The notes: generated by a model not told the origin, from the sequence alone. DNA of 64,000 bases from Bermanella sp040371755 (GCF_040371755.1 NZ_BAABWE010000002.1:248001-312000), one strand, 5' to 3'; shown: positions 1-9,862, numbered from the stretch's first letter. Numbers and translations are program-made.

Positions 1-1116
1 ATTAAATGCCGCGCCGCCAATTGGGCCTTCTAGCATAATATCCAACGCCGATGCGATTCTGGCTGGTTTGCCGTATTGGCTTTCCCATGGCTGCTCGTAA
101 CCTGGAATTTTCAAATCAGAAACCGTAAAGCCGGTTAAACCCGCTTTTGGTTTAGAGCCGATACCTGTGGCACCTTCGTCACGGATTTCACCACCACTAC
201 CTGTTGCCGCACCGGAAAAAGGCGCAATGGCGGTTGGGTGGTTATGGGTTTCCACCTTCATCAATATAGCCATTTGCTCTTGATGGTAACGGTATTCTTT
301 TGAACCCGCTTCTGGGAAGAAACGGCCCGCTTCACTGCCACGAATCACCGACGCGTTGTCTTTATACGCTGACAAAATGTTTTCGTTGTGATGCTCGTAG
401 GTATTTTTGATCATTTGGAACAAAGATTTATCTTGCGCCTGACCATCAAGATCCCAACTAGCATTGAAGATTTTATGGCGACAATGCTCTGAGTTTGCTT
501 GCGCAAACATCATTAGTTCGATGTCGTTAGGGTTGCGCCCCAACTTTTTATAGTTCTCAACTAGGTATTCGATTTCATCTTCAGCCAGTGCCAAGCCTAA
601 TTCACGGTTAGCAACTTCAAGTGCCGCTGCGCCACCCGCTAAAATATCAACTTGCGACATAGGCGCAGGTTCAGCATGACTAAACAGCGCTTGCGCTTGA
701 TTCAACTCTGTCAGTACCGTTTCAACCATGCGATCAAACAAATGGACTTTAATACCTTCAATATCATCACTACCCGCAACCCAATAGGCCACGCCACGCT
801 CTAAGCGCTTAACCGCAGACAATCCACAGCTTTTAGCTATATCGGTTGCCTTTGAAGACCAAGGGCTAATCGTACCGATACGAGGCACCACCAAAATCAT
901 CTGGCCATTGGGTTGTTCAGCCTTTGCTTTAGGGCCGTAGCGTAAAATTTGTTCAAGCACAGAATGCTCTTGTTCATCGAGATCACGGTTAGTCTCAGCA
1001 AAATGAACAAACTCCCCATAAACAGACGTTACATCTGGATGAGTGGTTTGGATTTTTGCTAGTAGCTTTTCACGACGAAAGGCAGAAAGTGCAGGAGCAC
1101 CAGACAGATTGAGCAT
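1..1116 (-). CDS. purL: Phosphoribosylformylglycinamidine synthase, N-terminal part (runs off the window edge)
   Basis: ATP- and glutamine-dependent conversion of FGAR to FGAM in cytosolic purine synthesis. The minus strand is open from the ATG at 1116 to the window edge, about 372 codons of a protein that is normally near 1,300. Visible motifs are the start MLNLSGAPALSAFRREKL, the NSEHCRHK segment, ETHNHPTAIAPF, and GAATGSGGEIRDEGATG, all hallmarks of large PurL. The glutaminase domain lies outside the window. It is divergent from mltF, the arrangement I recall from pseudomonads. No clear PurR box was seen upstream. Confidence 0.97.
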   Translation of the reverse strand, partial: MLNLSGAPALSAFRREKLLAKIQTTHPDVTSVYGEFVHFAETNRDLDEQEHSVLEQILRYGPKAKAEQPNGQMILVVPRIGTISPWSSKATDIAKSCGLSAVKRLERGVAYWVAGSDDIEGIKVHLFDRMVETVLTELNQAQALFSHAEPAPMSQVDILAGGAAALEVANRELGLALAEDEIEYLVENYKKLGRNPNDIELMMFAQANSEHCRHKIFNASWDLDGQAQDKSLFQMIKNTYEHHNENILSAYKDNASVIRGSEAGRFFPEAGSKEYRYHQEQMAILMKVETHNHPTAIAPFSGAATGSGGEIRDEGATGIGSKPKAGLTGFTVSDLKIPGYEQPWESQYGKPARIASALDIMLEGPIGGAAFN

Positions 1117-1443
1117 TGCTGTTCAGCCTACTGTAAGTAAGAGGTGGAATTTAAGAGCGCGTATTTTAAAGGAAAGCAGTGCATGCCACCAGCACTTAAC
1201 GAGGGTTTATTTTACTTCTGCTGTGTTTAATTTTGCCGCCGTAGCAGACAAAATCAATACTTTAGTACCATATAGCAAAATATTCTAAAAGAAAGAAAAT
1301 CAACAACCACGGGGGCTAGAAAGGAATTGAGTTGATTTTGGCCTGCATTGTCCGATAGTACCATTTGGCGCTAGCGACCTCTGCCAGTAAAATATGACAC
1401 AGATCACACTTTACGTTCATTCACAATTAATGGGGAGGCACAT
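1117..1443. promoter_or_regulatory. Divergent purL/mltF intergenic region with a CRP-like site
   Basis: No gene is visible in this 327-base stretch. Positions 1393-1408 read TATGA-N6-TCACA, nine of ten matches to the CRP/Vfr consensus TGTGA-N6-TCACA, about 35 bases before the mltF start. A Shine-Dalgarno-like GGGGAGG precedes the mltF ATG. The CRP-like site is a sequence match only, and random matches of this quality do occur. Confidence 0.35.
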
Positions 1444-2919
1444 ATGCAGCATGAATTTGCCTGTAAGCATCAATGGCTTTTAAAAGCCAGTTTTGCCCTA
1501 TGCCTATTGTGTATTGTAAGTGTATTAGCGCTAAGCTCTGGTAGCCGACACGACTATGATGACATCATTGAATCCGGTGTTCTTAAAATTGTCACACGTA
1601 ACAGTCCTACCACCTACTACCAAGATAAAGACCAAATATCAGGTTTTGAATATGAACTCGCCTCTATGTTTGCTGATTTCCTAGGCGTAAAACTTGATGT
1701 CACTGTAGCCGACAACCTAGATGACTTAATTGCAGAAGTAGAAACAGGCAATGTGGCCTTTGCCGCAGCTGGCTTGACCGTTACCCCTGAACGCGCAGAA
1801 CGTGTACTGTTCTCATCTAGCTACTTAAATGTGACTCAAAAACTTGTATATCGTATTAGCCAAAAACGCCCAAAAGATTTATCTGCATTAATCAACAAAA
1901 CCATGGTCGTCACTGCACATTCAAGTCACGCCCAATATCTACATGATTTACAGCAAAACACCATGCCAGAACTTACTTGGATTGAGCGTGAAGATGCTGA
2001 AGTTTCCGAATTAGTACAAATGGTTGAAAACGGCGAAATTGATTTCACCATCGTCGACAGTAACGAATTTGAAGCCCTTGCTGGGTTCTACCCAAATGTA
2101 GCTGGTGCGCTAGACCTTGGAGACGCACAAGAATTAGCATGGGCGTTTTCGCAATACACAGATAACAGCTTGGTGAACAAATCTCGAGAATTTTTCCAAT
2201 TGATTCGTGAAACGGGCCTACTTTCACAACTTGAAGAACGTTATTACGGCCACCTTCGTCAAATTGACAACGTGGGCACCCTCACTTTCTTAGCACAAGC
2301 AGATAAACGCCTACACAAATACCAAGAACTATTTGAGCAAGAAGCCATCACCAACGACGTTGACTGGCGACTACTTGCCGCTATTGGCTACCAAGAAAGC
2401 CACTGGAAAGAGCTCGCCCGCTCACGTACTGGGGTACGTGGACTAATGATGCTGACTCGAACCACGGCCAAAGAAATGGGCGTTAAAAACCGCTTAAACG
2501 CAGAACAAAGCATTAAAGGTGGCAGCGCATACTTCGCAAAACTGAAACGTCGCTTTAAAAACATTGCAGAACCGGATCGCACATGGATTGCACTAGCCGC
2601 TTACAATGTGGGATATGGCCACGTAAAAGATGCTCAGTTACTAACGAAAGAACACGGTGGCAACCCAGATCGCTGGATGGACATTAAAGAAAGCTTACCG
2701 CTTTTAACTCAGAAGAAATTCTACAAAAAAACCAAACATGGTTATGCCCGAGGCTACGAGCCAGTTGAATACGTACAAAATATTCGTCGCTTTTATGACT
2801 TACTCGTATGGCGCGAGCAACCAGACCCAACTTATACGGTGGTTGATGCCAATGACGAAAGTTTCTTTACCGCAGACAGTGGTTATCGGAACATCCCTCC
2901 ATTAGTCGTGACTCACTAA
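1444..2919 (+). CDS. mltF: Membrane-bound lytic murein transglycosylase F
   Basis: Cleaves the MurNAc-GlcNAc bond of peptidoglycan to form 1,6-anhydro ends, acting at the periplasmic face of the envelope. The protein has 491 residues. An N-terminal hydrophobic segment (about 11-32) serves as signal or anchor. A solute-binding-protein family 3 domain covers about 40-275, and a lysozyme-like SLT domain about 290-450. The SLT catalytic glutamate is E318 in the motif GYQESHW, followed by RTGVRGLMMLT. Length and domain order match E. coli MltF (518 aa). Products of this enzyme feed the anhydro-MurNAc recycling genes amgK-murU found near 40 kb. Confidence 0.95.
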   Translation: MQHEFACKHQWLLKASFALCLLCIVSVLALSSGSRHDYDDIIESGVLKIVTRNSPTTYYQDKDQISGFEYELASMFADFLGVKLDVTVADNLDDLIAEVETGNVAFAAAGLTVTPERAERVLFSSSYLNVTQKLVYRISQKRPKDLSALINKTMVVTAHSSHAQYLHDLQQNTMPELTWIEREDAEVSELVQMVENGEIDFTIVDSNEFEALAGFYPNVAGALDLGDAQELAWAFSQYTDNSLVNKSREFFQLIRETGLLSQLEERYYGHLRQIDNVGTLTFLAQADKRLHKYQELFEQEAITNDVDWRLLAAIGYQESHWKELARSRTGVRGLMMLTRTTAKEMGVKNRLNAEQSIKGGSAYFAKLKRRFKNIAEPDRTWIALAAYNVGYGHVKDAQLLTKEHGGNPDRWMDIKESLPLLTQKKFYKKTKHGYARGYEPVEYVQNIRRFYDLLVWREQPDPTYTVVDANDESFFTADSGYRNIPPLVVTH

Positions 2920-2948
2920 AATAAACGATCTTAGATAGATTGACCTTT

Positions 2949-2973
2949 TACCGGCATTAGCCGGTATTTTTTT
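2949..2973 (+). terminator. Rho-independent terminator after mltF
   Basis: TACCGGC / GCCGGTA stem with a four-base ATTA loop, followed directly by seven T residues, 30 bases after the mltF stop. Confidence 0.85.
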
Positions 2974-3039
2974 ATGTGAAGGATTAAGTATACCGAGATG
3001 CCATGAATGCCAAAGTGCGGTGAATTTGAAAGGAACATC

Positions 3040-3553
3040 ATGCAAATTACAATAACTCTATCTATGCTACTACTTCTGATGTCTTGCTCATCAAGTAGCA
3101 ATAACAACAACGATAGAGACTTATCCAATGCAATTTCTTACTCTGAAATAATTGAACGACGCTTAAATAATGACGCCAGCTTAAACGGCTCGACAGTTCT
3201 TATCAGTAATGAAGTTCATACTTCCTTCAAAATGGTTGTGCAATAGATATTCAACCCTGCGCAGAAGAGAACTACAATACAGATGTATCTGAACCAATCT
3301 AACAAGGCATTACTGTGGGTGCTGAACGTCCCCCGATAATGCGACAACTTTAAATAACTTAAAGCTGTCGCAATACCTAAGTACAATAACCCACGAAAAA
3401 CATGGTTTTACTCAACGAAGCTTAAAATCAAAGCTGTTTAATAACGCTCTTCGACAAATGGCACCTGTTATCTACATAAATACGAGTAATTCCCCCGTAT
3501 TAAATAAATTCACTTCATTTATAGCAGATTTGCTTCTAGTATCTGTCAATTAA
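3040..3553 (+). pseudogene. Decayed or frameshifted small lipoprotein gene
   Basis: An ATG at 3040, preceded by AAAGGAA, opens a type II signal peptide (MQITITLSMLLLLMSC) followed by Ser/Asn-rich sequence, and stops at 3243-3245. Coding-like sequence continues in other frames. After a shift near 3222 the frame reads CAIDIQPCAEENYNTDV, stops at a TAA, and reads on as QGITVGAERP. A second shift opens about 75 codons ending at TAA 3551-3553, including LNNLKLSQYLSTITHEKHGF. Together these look like one gene of about 165 codons with two frameshifts and one nonsense codon. I recognise no family. The alternative is a genuine 68-residue lipoprotein followed by non-coding DNA. Confidence 0.45.
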
Positions 3554-3570
3554 ACATAGGAAGCTAAACC

Positions 3571-4539
3571 ATGAAACAAGTTATTTGCGAAGAATTCGCA
3601 CCCGTTGAAGCCCTAAAAGTGGTTGAAGTACCTAGCCCAGAGATCACAGAGACTCAAGTATTAGTCACTAACGAAGCGGTAGGTGTTAACTTTCCTGACG
3701 GTCTGCTAGTACAGGGCTTATATCAAGCTCGCCCACCGCGCCCATTTACCCCTGGTATTGAAGTAGCTGGCGTGGTTAAAGCCATCGGTGCTGACGTTAA
3801 AAACGTAAAAGTAGGTGACCGAGTGGCTGCTGTTATGCCTATCGGCGGTTACGCGGAAGAAGTGGTGATTGAAGCCGTGATGGCTATGCCATTACCTGAT
3901 GGCGTACCAGCCGTTGATGCTACAGCCCTACTATGTGCTTACGGCACATCTCACCACGGCCTAAAGCAACGTGCAAACTTGCAAGCTGGTGAAAGCGTAT
4001 TAGTTTTAGGTGCTGCTGGCAGTACTGGTATTGCAGCCATTGAGATTGCAAAAGCCATGGGCGCAACAGTGACAGCCGTTGCCTCTACTCAAGAAAAATT
4101 AGACATCGCAAAAGCTCACGGTGCTGATGTATTAATTTTGAATGATGACAAACTGGCAGAGAATGTAAAAGAAGCGGCCGGTAAAGGGTTTGATGTAATT
4201 TACGACCCTATCGGTGGTGATGCGTTTGATATTTGCGTGCGCCGTTTAGCGTGGAATGGTCGTTACTTAGTGGTTGGTTTTGCCGCCGGTCGTATTCCTG
4301 AGCTACCTGTTAATCTTATTCTGGTAAAAGGATGCAGTGTAATGGGCGTATTCTGGGGAACCTTTACTCAGAAACAACCTCAAGATTACCTCGATAACCA
4401 AACTGAATTATTCCAATGGTACCTAGAAGGTAAAGTTAAGCCACATATTCATAAAGTGTATTCTATGGATAATGTGCATGACGCCCTAAATGATGTGCTA
4501 CAGCGCAAAGTGGCAGGTAAAGTAGTACTGAAACCTTAG
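3571..4539 (+). CDS. NADPH:quinone oxidoreductase-like zinc-independent MDR protein
   Basis: A 322-residue medium-chain dehydrogenase/reductase. It has a GroES-like N-terminal half (about 1-120, with PGIEVAGVVKAIG) and a Rossmann half starting at VLVLGAAGSTGIAAIEIAK (about 143-162), the AxxGxxG NADPH-binding motif of quinone oxidoreductases. The structural zinc cysteines of alcohol dehydrogenases are absent, so NADPH-dependent reduction of quinones or other enones is the likely activity. The substrate cannot be told. Its stop is followed by a strong terminator, and it appears to be transcribed alone. AGGAAGC precedes the ATG. Confidence 0.88.
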   Translation: MKQVICEEFAPVEALKVVEVPSPEITETQVLVTNEAVGVNFPDGLLVQGLYQARPPRPFTPGIEVAGVVKAIGADVKNVKVGDRVAAVMPIGGYAEEVVIEAVMAMPLPDGVPAVDATALLCAYGTSHHGLKQRANLQAGESVLVLGAAGSTGIAAIEIAKAMGATVTAVASTQEKLDIAKAHGADVLILNDDKLAENVKEAAGKGFDVIYDPIGGDAFDICVRRLAWNGRYLVVGFAAGRIPELPVNLILVKGCSVMGVFWGTFTQKQPQDYLDNQTELFQWYLEGKVKPHIHKVYSMDNVHDALNDVLQRKVAGKVVLKP

Positions 4540-4560
4540 TATTTACGCTTTTCCAAACCT

Positions 4561-4600
4561 GAAAAAGCCATTCATTTTCATGAATGGCTTTTTTGTTTTT
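4561..4600 (+). terminator. Bidirectional-looking terminator
   Basis: AAAAAGCCATTCA and TGAATGGCTTTTTT pair around a short TTTTCA loop, with T-rich sequence on both strands. It lies between the convergent MDR gene and the 4633-4947 gene and could serve both. Confidence 0.85.
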
Positions 4601-4632
4601 ATTATTATTTACACTAAATTCGCACTATAAAA

Positions 4633-4947
4633 TTAATCAGCGTATAAGTCTTGGTTTACCACGTCCCAATCGTAAGTGGCTTCATAACCTTCTTTTGTTT
4701 TTACAAACAGCTTGTAAATTTCAAGCTGAGTGCCTGATACTTCACCAGCCACTTTAACGGTGCGACCTTCATAATGACGCAACTGCTGCAAACTTAGGCC
4801 TTGCAATTGATGCTTGCCTTTCGCAGATGTTAAAAAGTATTCGCCTTTTTCAAACGCGACTTTACCTTCTACTGTTTCTAGGTTTGATGCAAATACTTGG
4901 CTGCCAAAAGCCACCAGTAATACACATACACTCATGAATGCTTTCAT
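4633..4947 (-). CDS. Small exported protein of unknown function
   Basis: 104 residues with a clear Sec signal peptide (MKAFMSVCVLLVAFGSQVFA, cleavage after FA). The mature part of about 84 residues contains GKVAFEKGEYFLTSAKGKHQL and GRTVKVAGEVSG, an alternating beta pattern that suggests a small OB-fold-like periplasmic domain. That fold is an inference. No catalytic motif is seen. The gene lies downstream of fpr on the same strand with a gap of about 120 bases, so a separate promoter is likely. GGAG lies just ahead of the start. Confidence 0.7.
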   Translation of the reverse strand: MKAFMSVCVLLVAFGSQVFASNLETVEGKVAFEKGEYFLTSAKGKHQLQGLSLQQLRHYEGRTVKVAGEVSGTQLEIYKLFVKTKEGYEATYDWDVVNQDLYAD

Positions 4948-5069
4948 AGCTTACTCCTTGGTTAAAAGTGTGACTATTCAAACCAATTTTTATGACAGCA
5001 CCATGACCATCCCATTACAGCAAAATGACGACGATATGACAGACGTATAATTACTCATGTTGAAAATAG

Positions 5070-5840
5070 CTATTCGACAAAAGCACGCTCAATAACGTAT
5101 TGGGCTAACTCACCATGACGAGTTTCATCAAAACCTTGCTCGTCTAAAATAGCGGTTAAATCTTTTAACATGCTTGGACTGCCACACAGCATGAAGCGGT
5201 CGTCTTGTTCGTTTGGTTTTGGCAAACCTATGTCAGCGTACAACTTGCCGCTGGTCATAAGGTCGGTTAACCGCCCTTGGTTTTCATATTCTTCACGGGT
5301 AACCGTTGGATAATACACCAGCTTTTCACGCACCAATTCGCCAAGATATTCGTCATTTGGTAGCTCGTTCATAATGTAATCTTGATACGCCAATTCTGAC
5401 TTGTAGCGCACTCCATGGGTTAAAATCACTTTATCGAATTTTTCATAGGTATACGGATCACGGATGATGCTCAAAAAAGGCGCTAAACCCGTGCCCGTAC
5501 TCAGTAGATATAAGTTCTTCCCCGGCAGCACATCATCCACCAGCAAAGTCCCTGTTGGCTTTTTACTAATGAGTATTTCATCCCCTGGCTGAATTTTTTG
5601 TAAGCGAGAAGTCAAAGGGCCATCTTCAACCTTGATGCTAAAAAACTCCATTTCTTCTTCGTAATTCGCACTGGCGATACTGTAGGCTCGCATCAAAGGT
5701 TTATCTTCAAGTTGTAAACCAATCATAATGAAGTGACCATTTTTAAAGCGAAGCCCCGCATCGCGGGTCACTTTGAAGCTAAACAAGCTATCATTCCAAT
5801 GGTGGACACTGGTGACGATTTCTTTATTGAACCCTTTCAT
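5070..5840 (-). CDS. fpr: Ferredoxin/flavodoxin-NADP(+) reductase
   Basis: Cytosolic FAD enzyme that moves electrons between NADPH and ferredoxin or flavodoxin. 256 residues, the usual bacterial subclass length. The FAD-binding motif is RAYSIASA (about 51-58). The NADP domain has STGTGLAPFLS, and the nucleotide-binding CGSPSML segment lies near residue 220. The C-terminus ends in VIERAFVE, close to the AFVEK-type tail of the bacterial enzymes. It is divergent from the KefB-type antiporter across about 125 bases. Oxidative-stress control is common in the family but no site was identified here. Confidence 0.95.
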   Translation of the reverse strand: MKGFNKEIVTSVHHWNDSLFSFKVTRDAGLRFKNGHFIMIGLQLEDKPLMRAYSIASANYEEEMEFFSIKVEDGPLTSRLQKIQPGDEILISKKPTGTLLVDDVLPGKNLYLLSTGTGLAPFLSIIRDPYTYEKFDKVILTHGVRYKSELAYQDYIMNELPNDEYLGELVREKLVYYPTVTREEYENQGRLTDLMTSGKLYADIGLPKPNEQDDRFMLCGSPSMLKDLTAILDEQGFDETRHGELAQYVIERAFVE

Positions 5841-5967
5841 GTGCTACTCCTGATGAATCGTTATCTGTTAAGTAGCATAAAAACTAACCTTATATTTGAA
5901 AAATGGGTAATTCATCTATATATTATCGATTCTTAGGATATAGTATTTCCAACCCATAAGGTAAGCC

Positions 5968-7548
5968 ATGGATATTATTTGGATTCTAATCGCTTTTGCC
6001 TGCGGCTTTGCAGCCAAGCAATTGAACCTTCCCCCATTAGTGGGTTACTTGTTAGCCGGTTTTGGTATGCACGGTTTAGGGGTTACACCGCTGGACAACC
6101 TACAATCATTAGCAGATTTGGGTATCACCCTAATGCTGTTCACCATTGGCTTAAAGATCAATTTCTCTAGTTTATTCAAACCCACCATCTGGGCCGGGGC
6201 CAGCTTACATATGGCCTCTTGGGTATTGGTAGGTGCCATTTTATTAAAAGGGTTTGCCCTACTAGGCATTCAATATTTAGAAGGGTTAAGTTGGCCCGCC
6301 CTTGCGCTGATTGCCTTTGCACTGAGTTTCTCCAGCACTGTATGTGTGGTGAAACTGCTTGAAGAAAAGTCTGAAATGAAAAACCTTCACGGCAAATTAG
6401 CCGTGGGAATATTAGTTATGCAGGATATTGTTGCCGTGATATTTTTGGTGGCAGCAACAGGTAAAATCCCAAGTATTTATGCGTTTGGCCTTGTGCTGCT
6501 TTGGCCTGCCAAATGGGTATTGGGACATATCATCAATAAGGCTGGCCACGGTGAGTTACTTCCACTGGTGGGTATTGCACTGGCATTTGGTGGTTATGAG
6601 TTATTTAATGCGGTAAACCTGAAAGGAGACTTGGGTGCCTTGGTCTTTGGCTTATTACTGAGTCAGCACAACAAAGGGGCCGAACTTGCGAAATCCCTTT
6701 ATACGTTTAAAGATTTATTCCTCATAGGCTTCTTTTTATCCATCGGTTTCACTGCCCTGCCAACTCTTGAAATGATTACGCCATTGGCAGTCATCAGTTT
6801 TATTCTCATTATTAAAGGGATTATGTTATTCCATGTTTTGGCCGCTTTAAAAGCCCCTGGACGCAGTATGTTCTTAGGCAGCATGATTCTGACCAACTAT
6901 AGTGAGTTTGGCCTCATAGTGGCTGCTCTATGCGTAGGCAATGGCTGGTTAGCCAAAGAGTGGCTTGTGATTATAGCGCTAGCTGTGAGCATCTCTTTTA
7001 TTTTTACCAGTATCTTTTATGAGCACGCCCACACCGCTTACGCCTATATGCGTACATGGGTAAAATATTTCGAACGCACCCAACCTACCCCTGAATACCA
7101 AGAGCAACTCAAATACGCCGAGGTACTGATCATTGGTATGGGGCGAGTGGGACGCAGCTCTTACGATATACTCCACGAGCGCCTAGGGAATAAAGTTTGG
7201 GGGGTAGAGTCAGACTCCATAAAAGCTCAAAAGCATCGTGATTTAGGTCGTCATGTGATCATCGGCGACGCAGAAGACGCCGACTTCTGGGAAACCCGCG
7301 AGCTACACCACATTAAACTCATCATGCTGGCCATGCCCTCTGTCACAGACATTAAAGACATCACCACCCAGCTTAAAATGAGTGGTTATGAAGGACATAT
7401 TGCCGCCATTGCTCGCTATGAAGATGAACGCACCGACTTGCTTGAATTTGGCGTGGATAACGTATTTAACTACTTTGTAGAAGCCGGTACAGGCTTTGCC
7501 GAAGAAAGCCTACACCTTTTGGAAAATGACAAAGAGGTGTTGCTATGA
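5968..7548 (+). CDS. CPA2-family cation:proton antiporter with RCK (TrkA-N) domain
   Basis: Inner-membrane K+ or Na+/H+ antiporter of the KefB/KefC/YbaL type. 526 residues: about twelve hydrophobic segments through residue 370, then a cytosolic NAD-binding domain starting VLIIGMGRVGRSSYDIL (about 389-405). There is no TrkA-C domain after it. The glycine-rich AKQLNLPPLVGYLLAGFG and LMLFTIGLKI segments are typical. It overlaps the following LysR gene through ATGA, so the two are translationally coupled, which suggests that the regulator responds to a linked signal. Whether it is glutathione-gated like KefC cannot be read from the sequence. Confidence 0.9.
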   Translation: MDIIWILIAFACGFAAKQLNLPPLVGYLLAGFGMHGLGVTPLDNLQSLADLGITLMLFTIGLKINFSSLFKPTIWAGASLHMASWVLVGAILLKGFALLGIQYLEGLSWPALALIAFALSFSSTVCVVKLLEEKSEMKNLHGKLAVGILVMQDIVAVIFLVAATGKIPSIYAFGLVLLWPAKWVLGHIINKAGHGELLPLVGIALAFGGYELFNAVNLKGDLGALVFGLLLSQHNKGAELAKSLYTFKDLFLIGFFLSIGFTALPTLEMITPLAVISFILIIKGIMLFHVLAALKAPGRSMFLGSMILTNYSEFGLIVAALCVGNGWLAKEWLVIIALAVSISFIFTSIFYEHAHTAYAYMRTWVKYFERTQPTPEYQEQLKYAEVLIIGMGRVGRSSYDILHERLGNKVWGVESDSIKAQKHRDLGRHVIIGDAEDADFWETRELHHIKLIMLAMPSVTDIKDITTQLKMSGYEGHIAAIARYEDERTDLLEFGVDNVFNYFVEAGTGFAEESLHLLENDKEVLL

Positions 7549-8426
7549 AGTTCAGTTTAAGGCAGCTGGAGGTGTTCCTTGCCACTGCTCACTTTCAAAA
7601 CATATCCAAAGCAGCTGACAGTTTAGCCATGAGCCAAAGTGCTGCCAGCTCTGCATTAAAAGAGTTAGAACAGCAGTTTGATATTTTGTTATTTGATCGT
7701 GTTGGTAAGCGCCTTCAACTTAACGAGCAAGGCCGTTTGATCCGCTCTCGAACGGAAGCCCTGTTAGAACAAGCAAAAGAATTAGAACAAGCCTTATTGC
7801 AACACCAAGATGCCGGCCCTGTTACCGTTGGTGCCACATTGACCATTGGTAATTATCTGGCAGTCAGTATTTTAAGTGACCTACTGCGTGAACACCCAGA
7901 TGCCGAAGTCAACCTGACAGTAGCCAATACTCAAAACATCATGAATCAGGTGCTTAACTACGACATAGACGTGGGTATGATTGAAGGTGAAATACAACAC
8001 CCTGAGCTAGATATCATCCCTTGGCGCACCGATGACCTATGCGTATTTTGCAGCCCGTCTCACCCACTGGCAAATGCTGGTGAGCTTTCAGATGAGCAAA
8101 TTCAGCAACACAGATGGGTATTAAGGGAAAGTGGCTCAGGTACACGCCAAGCGTTTGATCGAGCGATGCATGGGATACTTTCACAAATTCCCATCGCAGT
8201 TGAACTACAACACACAGAGGCCATAAAACGAGCCGTAAGCAGCGGCCTTGGTCTTGGCTGTCTTTCGCGTATTTCAGTTGAAGATACTATAAAACGAGGT
8301 GATGTTATCGAACTGGCGGTACCACAACGGGATTTTGAAAGAACTCTGTATTTCATCTTGCACAAAAAGAAACACAAAAGTGCTGGTATTCAGCGCTGGC
8401 TAAAATACTGTGAAGCGATGCATTAA
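7545..8426 (+). CDS. LysR-family transcriptional regulator coupled to the antiporter
   Basis: 293 residues. The N-terminal winged helix-turn-helix covers about 1-60 (SLRQLEVFLATAHFQNISKA, then a helix with SQSAASSALKELE), followed by a type 2 periplasmic-binding-like effector domain. The sequence is closest in style to the CysB/YeiE-like group. Its ATG lies inside the antiporter stop (ATGA), so it is co-transcribed. Its TAA shares the four bases TTAA at 8423-8426 with the stop of the convergent kinase gene, leaving no room for a terminator. Confidence 0.9.
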   Translation: MKFSLRQLEVFLATAHFQNISKAADSLAMSQSAASSALKELEQQFDILLFDRVGKRLQLNEQGRLIRSRTEALLEQAKELEQALLQHQDAGPVTVGATLTIGNYLAVSILSDLLREHPDAEVNLTVANTQNIMNQVLNYDIDVGMIEGEIQHPELDIIPWRTDDLCVFCSPSHPLANAGELSDEQIQQHRWVLRESGSGTRQAFDRAMHGILSQIPIAVELQHTEAIKRAVSSGLGLGCLSRISVEDTIKRGDVIELAVPQRDFERTLYFILHKKKHKSAGIQRWLKYCEAMH

Positions 8427-9727
8427 GCCTGTAACAATTGTGGCAGTATAATCTGCCACGTTGTACCTGAAGGGGTAGGCTTTAAATTGATAGAGCCTTG
8501 TAAATGATTGGTCACAATATTATGCACGATGTTCATGCCTAACCCAGTGCTGCCCGCTCCACGCTTGGTGGTGATAAATGGCTCAAATACCTTGTCACGA
8601 ATAGTAGGTTCAACCCCTACACCGTTATCTTGTATTTCGATTACAATTTTTTCATCCTGAACAGATACGCTCAGTGTTAAATTCGGACTTTCAATCCCTT
8701 CAAAGGCGTGAACACTGGCATTAATAATGAGATTATGAATCACCTGCGATAGCTCACTTCCAAACGTCACAATGGTTAACCCAACCGGTACATCAACTTG
8801 AATTGCAATATTATTTCGCTCTAGCTCTCCACTTAAAGGCACCAATAAGTGCTGCATAAAATCTGTTAGAATATACTCATTTTTACTACCATCAATACGC
8901 TCAACTGCCGCGTATTTGAAGTTCTGCACCAGATCAATAGCTCGCTCTAAGTTTAACCCTACCGCCGTTAATGCCTCTTCAGCGCAATTTAGATAGTGCG
9001 TCATGTCCGTCGCTTTCAGTTCTTTTTTATCAAAACCAATTTTAAGCTTCTTCAATTCATCTTGATGAAAACTATTGCCTGTTTTTGCAATACCCAAGGG
9101 CGTATTAATCTCATGAGCCACACCTGCCACAACCCCTCCTAACGAAGCCAATTTCTCTTGTTGGATTAATTGATTTTGGGTTTGTTTTAACGAGCGCAGC
9201 GCATCCTCTAAATGCTGAGTGCGTAACTGAACCTTTTCCTCCAATGACTGTGCGTATTCCATGCGCTCTATTTCAGCGGCAATTCTGCCGCTAAATATTT
9301 GGAAAATGGTTTCGATGGTGTCGGCGTTTTCAATTTTCTGTTGAAATAACGCAACGGTTAAACCCATAACCTTTCCTTGTGAGTCATGCAATGGGGCGCC
9401 TATGTACCCCTGAATCCCCATATCAATAAGCAATTGATCCTTAGGAAACAGCTGAACTATATGGTTAGGATATAAACAAACACTGTCATCGGCCACATTA
9501 GCGCATGGGGTATCGCTTAGGCTGTATTCAAAGTTTTCTTGAAGGCCATCTTTACCAACTAAGGCAATGGTACGACTGACATTAGCATCTACATCCAAAC
9601 GGGCTATAAAGGTAAAATCAGCGTGTATTGCCTCATGCATTCGCTCAGTAATAGTATCAAAGAAGGCTTTGCCATAATTATTCGACACCCCTTCTATAAT
9701 GTCCCTCAATATTATTTCCACACCCAC
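8423..9727 (-). CDS. Soluble GAF-domain sensor histidine kinase
   Basis: 434 residues with no membrane segment. A GAF domain covers about 1-155, a coiled coil about 155-195 (SLEEKVQLRTQHLEDALRSL), and a HisKA helix carries the phospho-acceptor H205 in GVVAGVAHEINTPLG. The ATPase domain has NLIINASVHA (N box), DNGVGV and GSTGLGMNIV. The NTPLG form of the H-box and the ATPase style resemble the HisKA group often found in orphan kinases. No response regulator gene is adjacent, so the partner is unknown. The start is uncertain: the frame opens with GTG at 9727, with another GTG at 9721. Confidence 0.88.
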   Translation of the reverse strand: MGVEIILRDIIEGVSNNYGKAFFDTITERMHEAIHADFTFIARLDVDANVSRTIALVGKDGLQENFEYSLSDTPCANVADDSVCLYPNHIVQLFPKDQLLIDMGIQGYIGAPLHDSQGKVMGLTVALFQQKIENADTIETIFQIFSGRIAAEIERMEYAQSLEEKVQLRTQHLEDALRSLKQTQNQLIQQEKLASLGGVVAGVAHEINTPLGIAKTGNSFHQDELKKLKIGFDKKELKATDMTHYLNCAEEALTAVGLNLERAIDLVQNFKYAAVERIDGSKNEYILTDFMQHLLVPLSGELERNNIAIQVDVPVGLTIVTFGSELSQVIHNLIINASVHAFEGIESPNLTLSVSVQDEKIVIEIQDNGVGVEPTIRDKVFEPFITTKRGAGSTGLGMNIVHNIVTNHLQGSINLKPTPSGTTWQIILPQLLQA

Positions 9728-9862
9728 CCATCCAATTCTGGCTGTTGAACACTAAGTATAGTAACTCAACATCCAAATAATTCAGTCTGTAATAACAGTT
9801 AGTAACTAACAACCAAAAAGCTATAATATAATGAAATACTCACCGCAAATTAAAGACGTATC

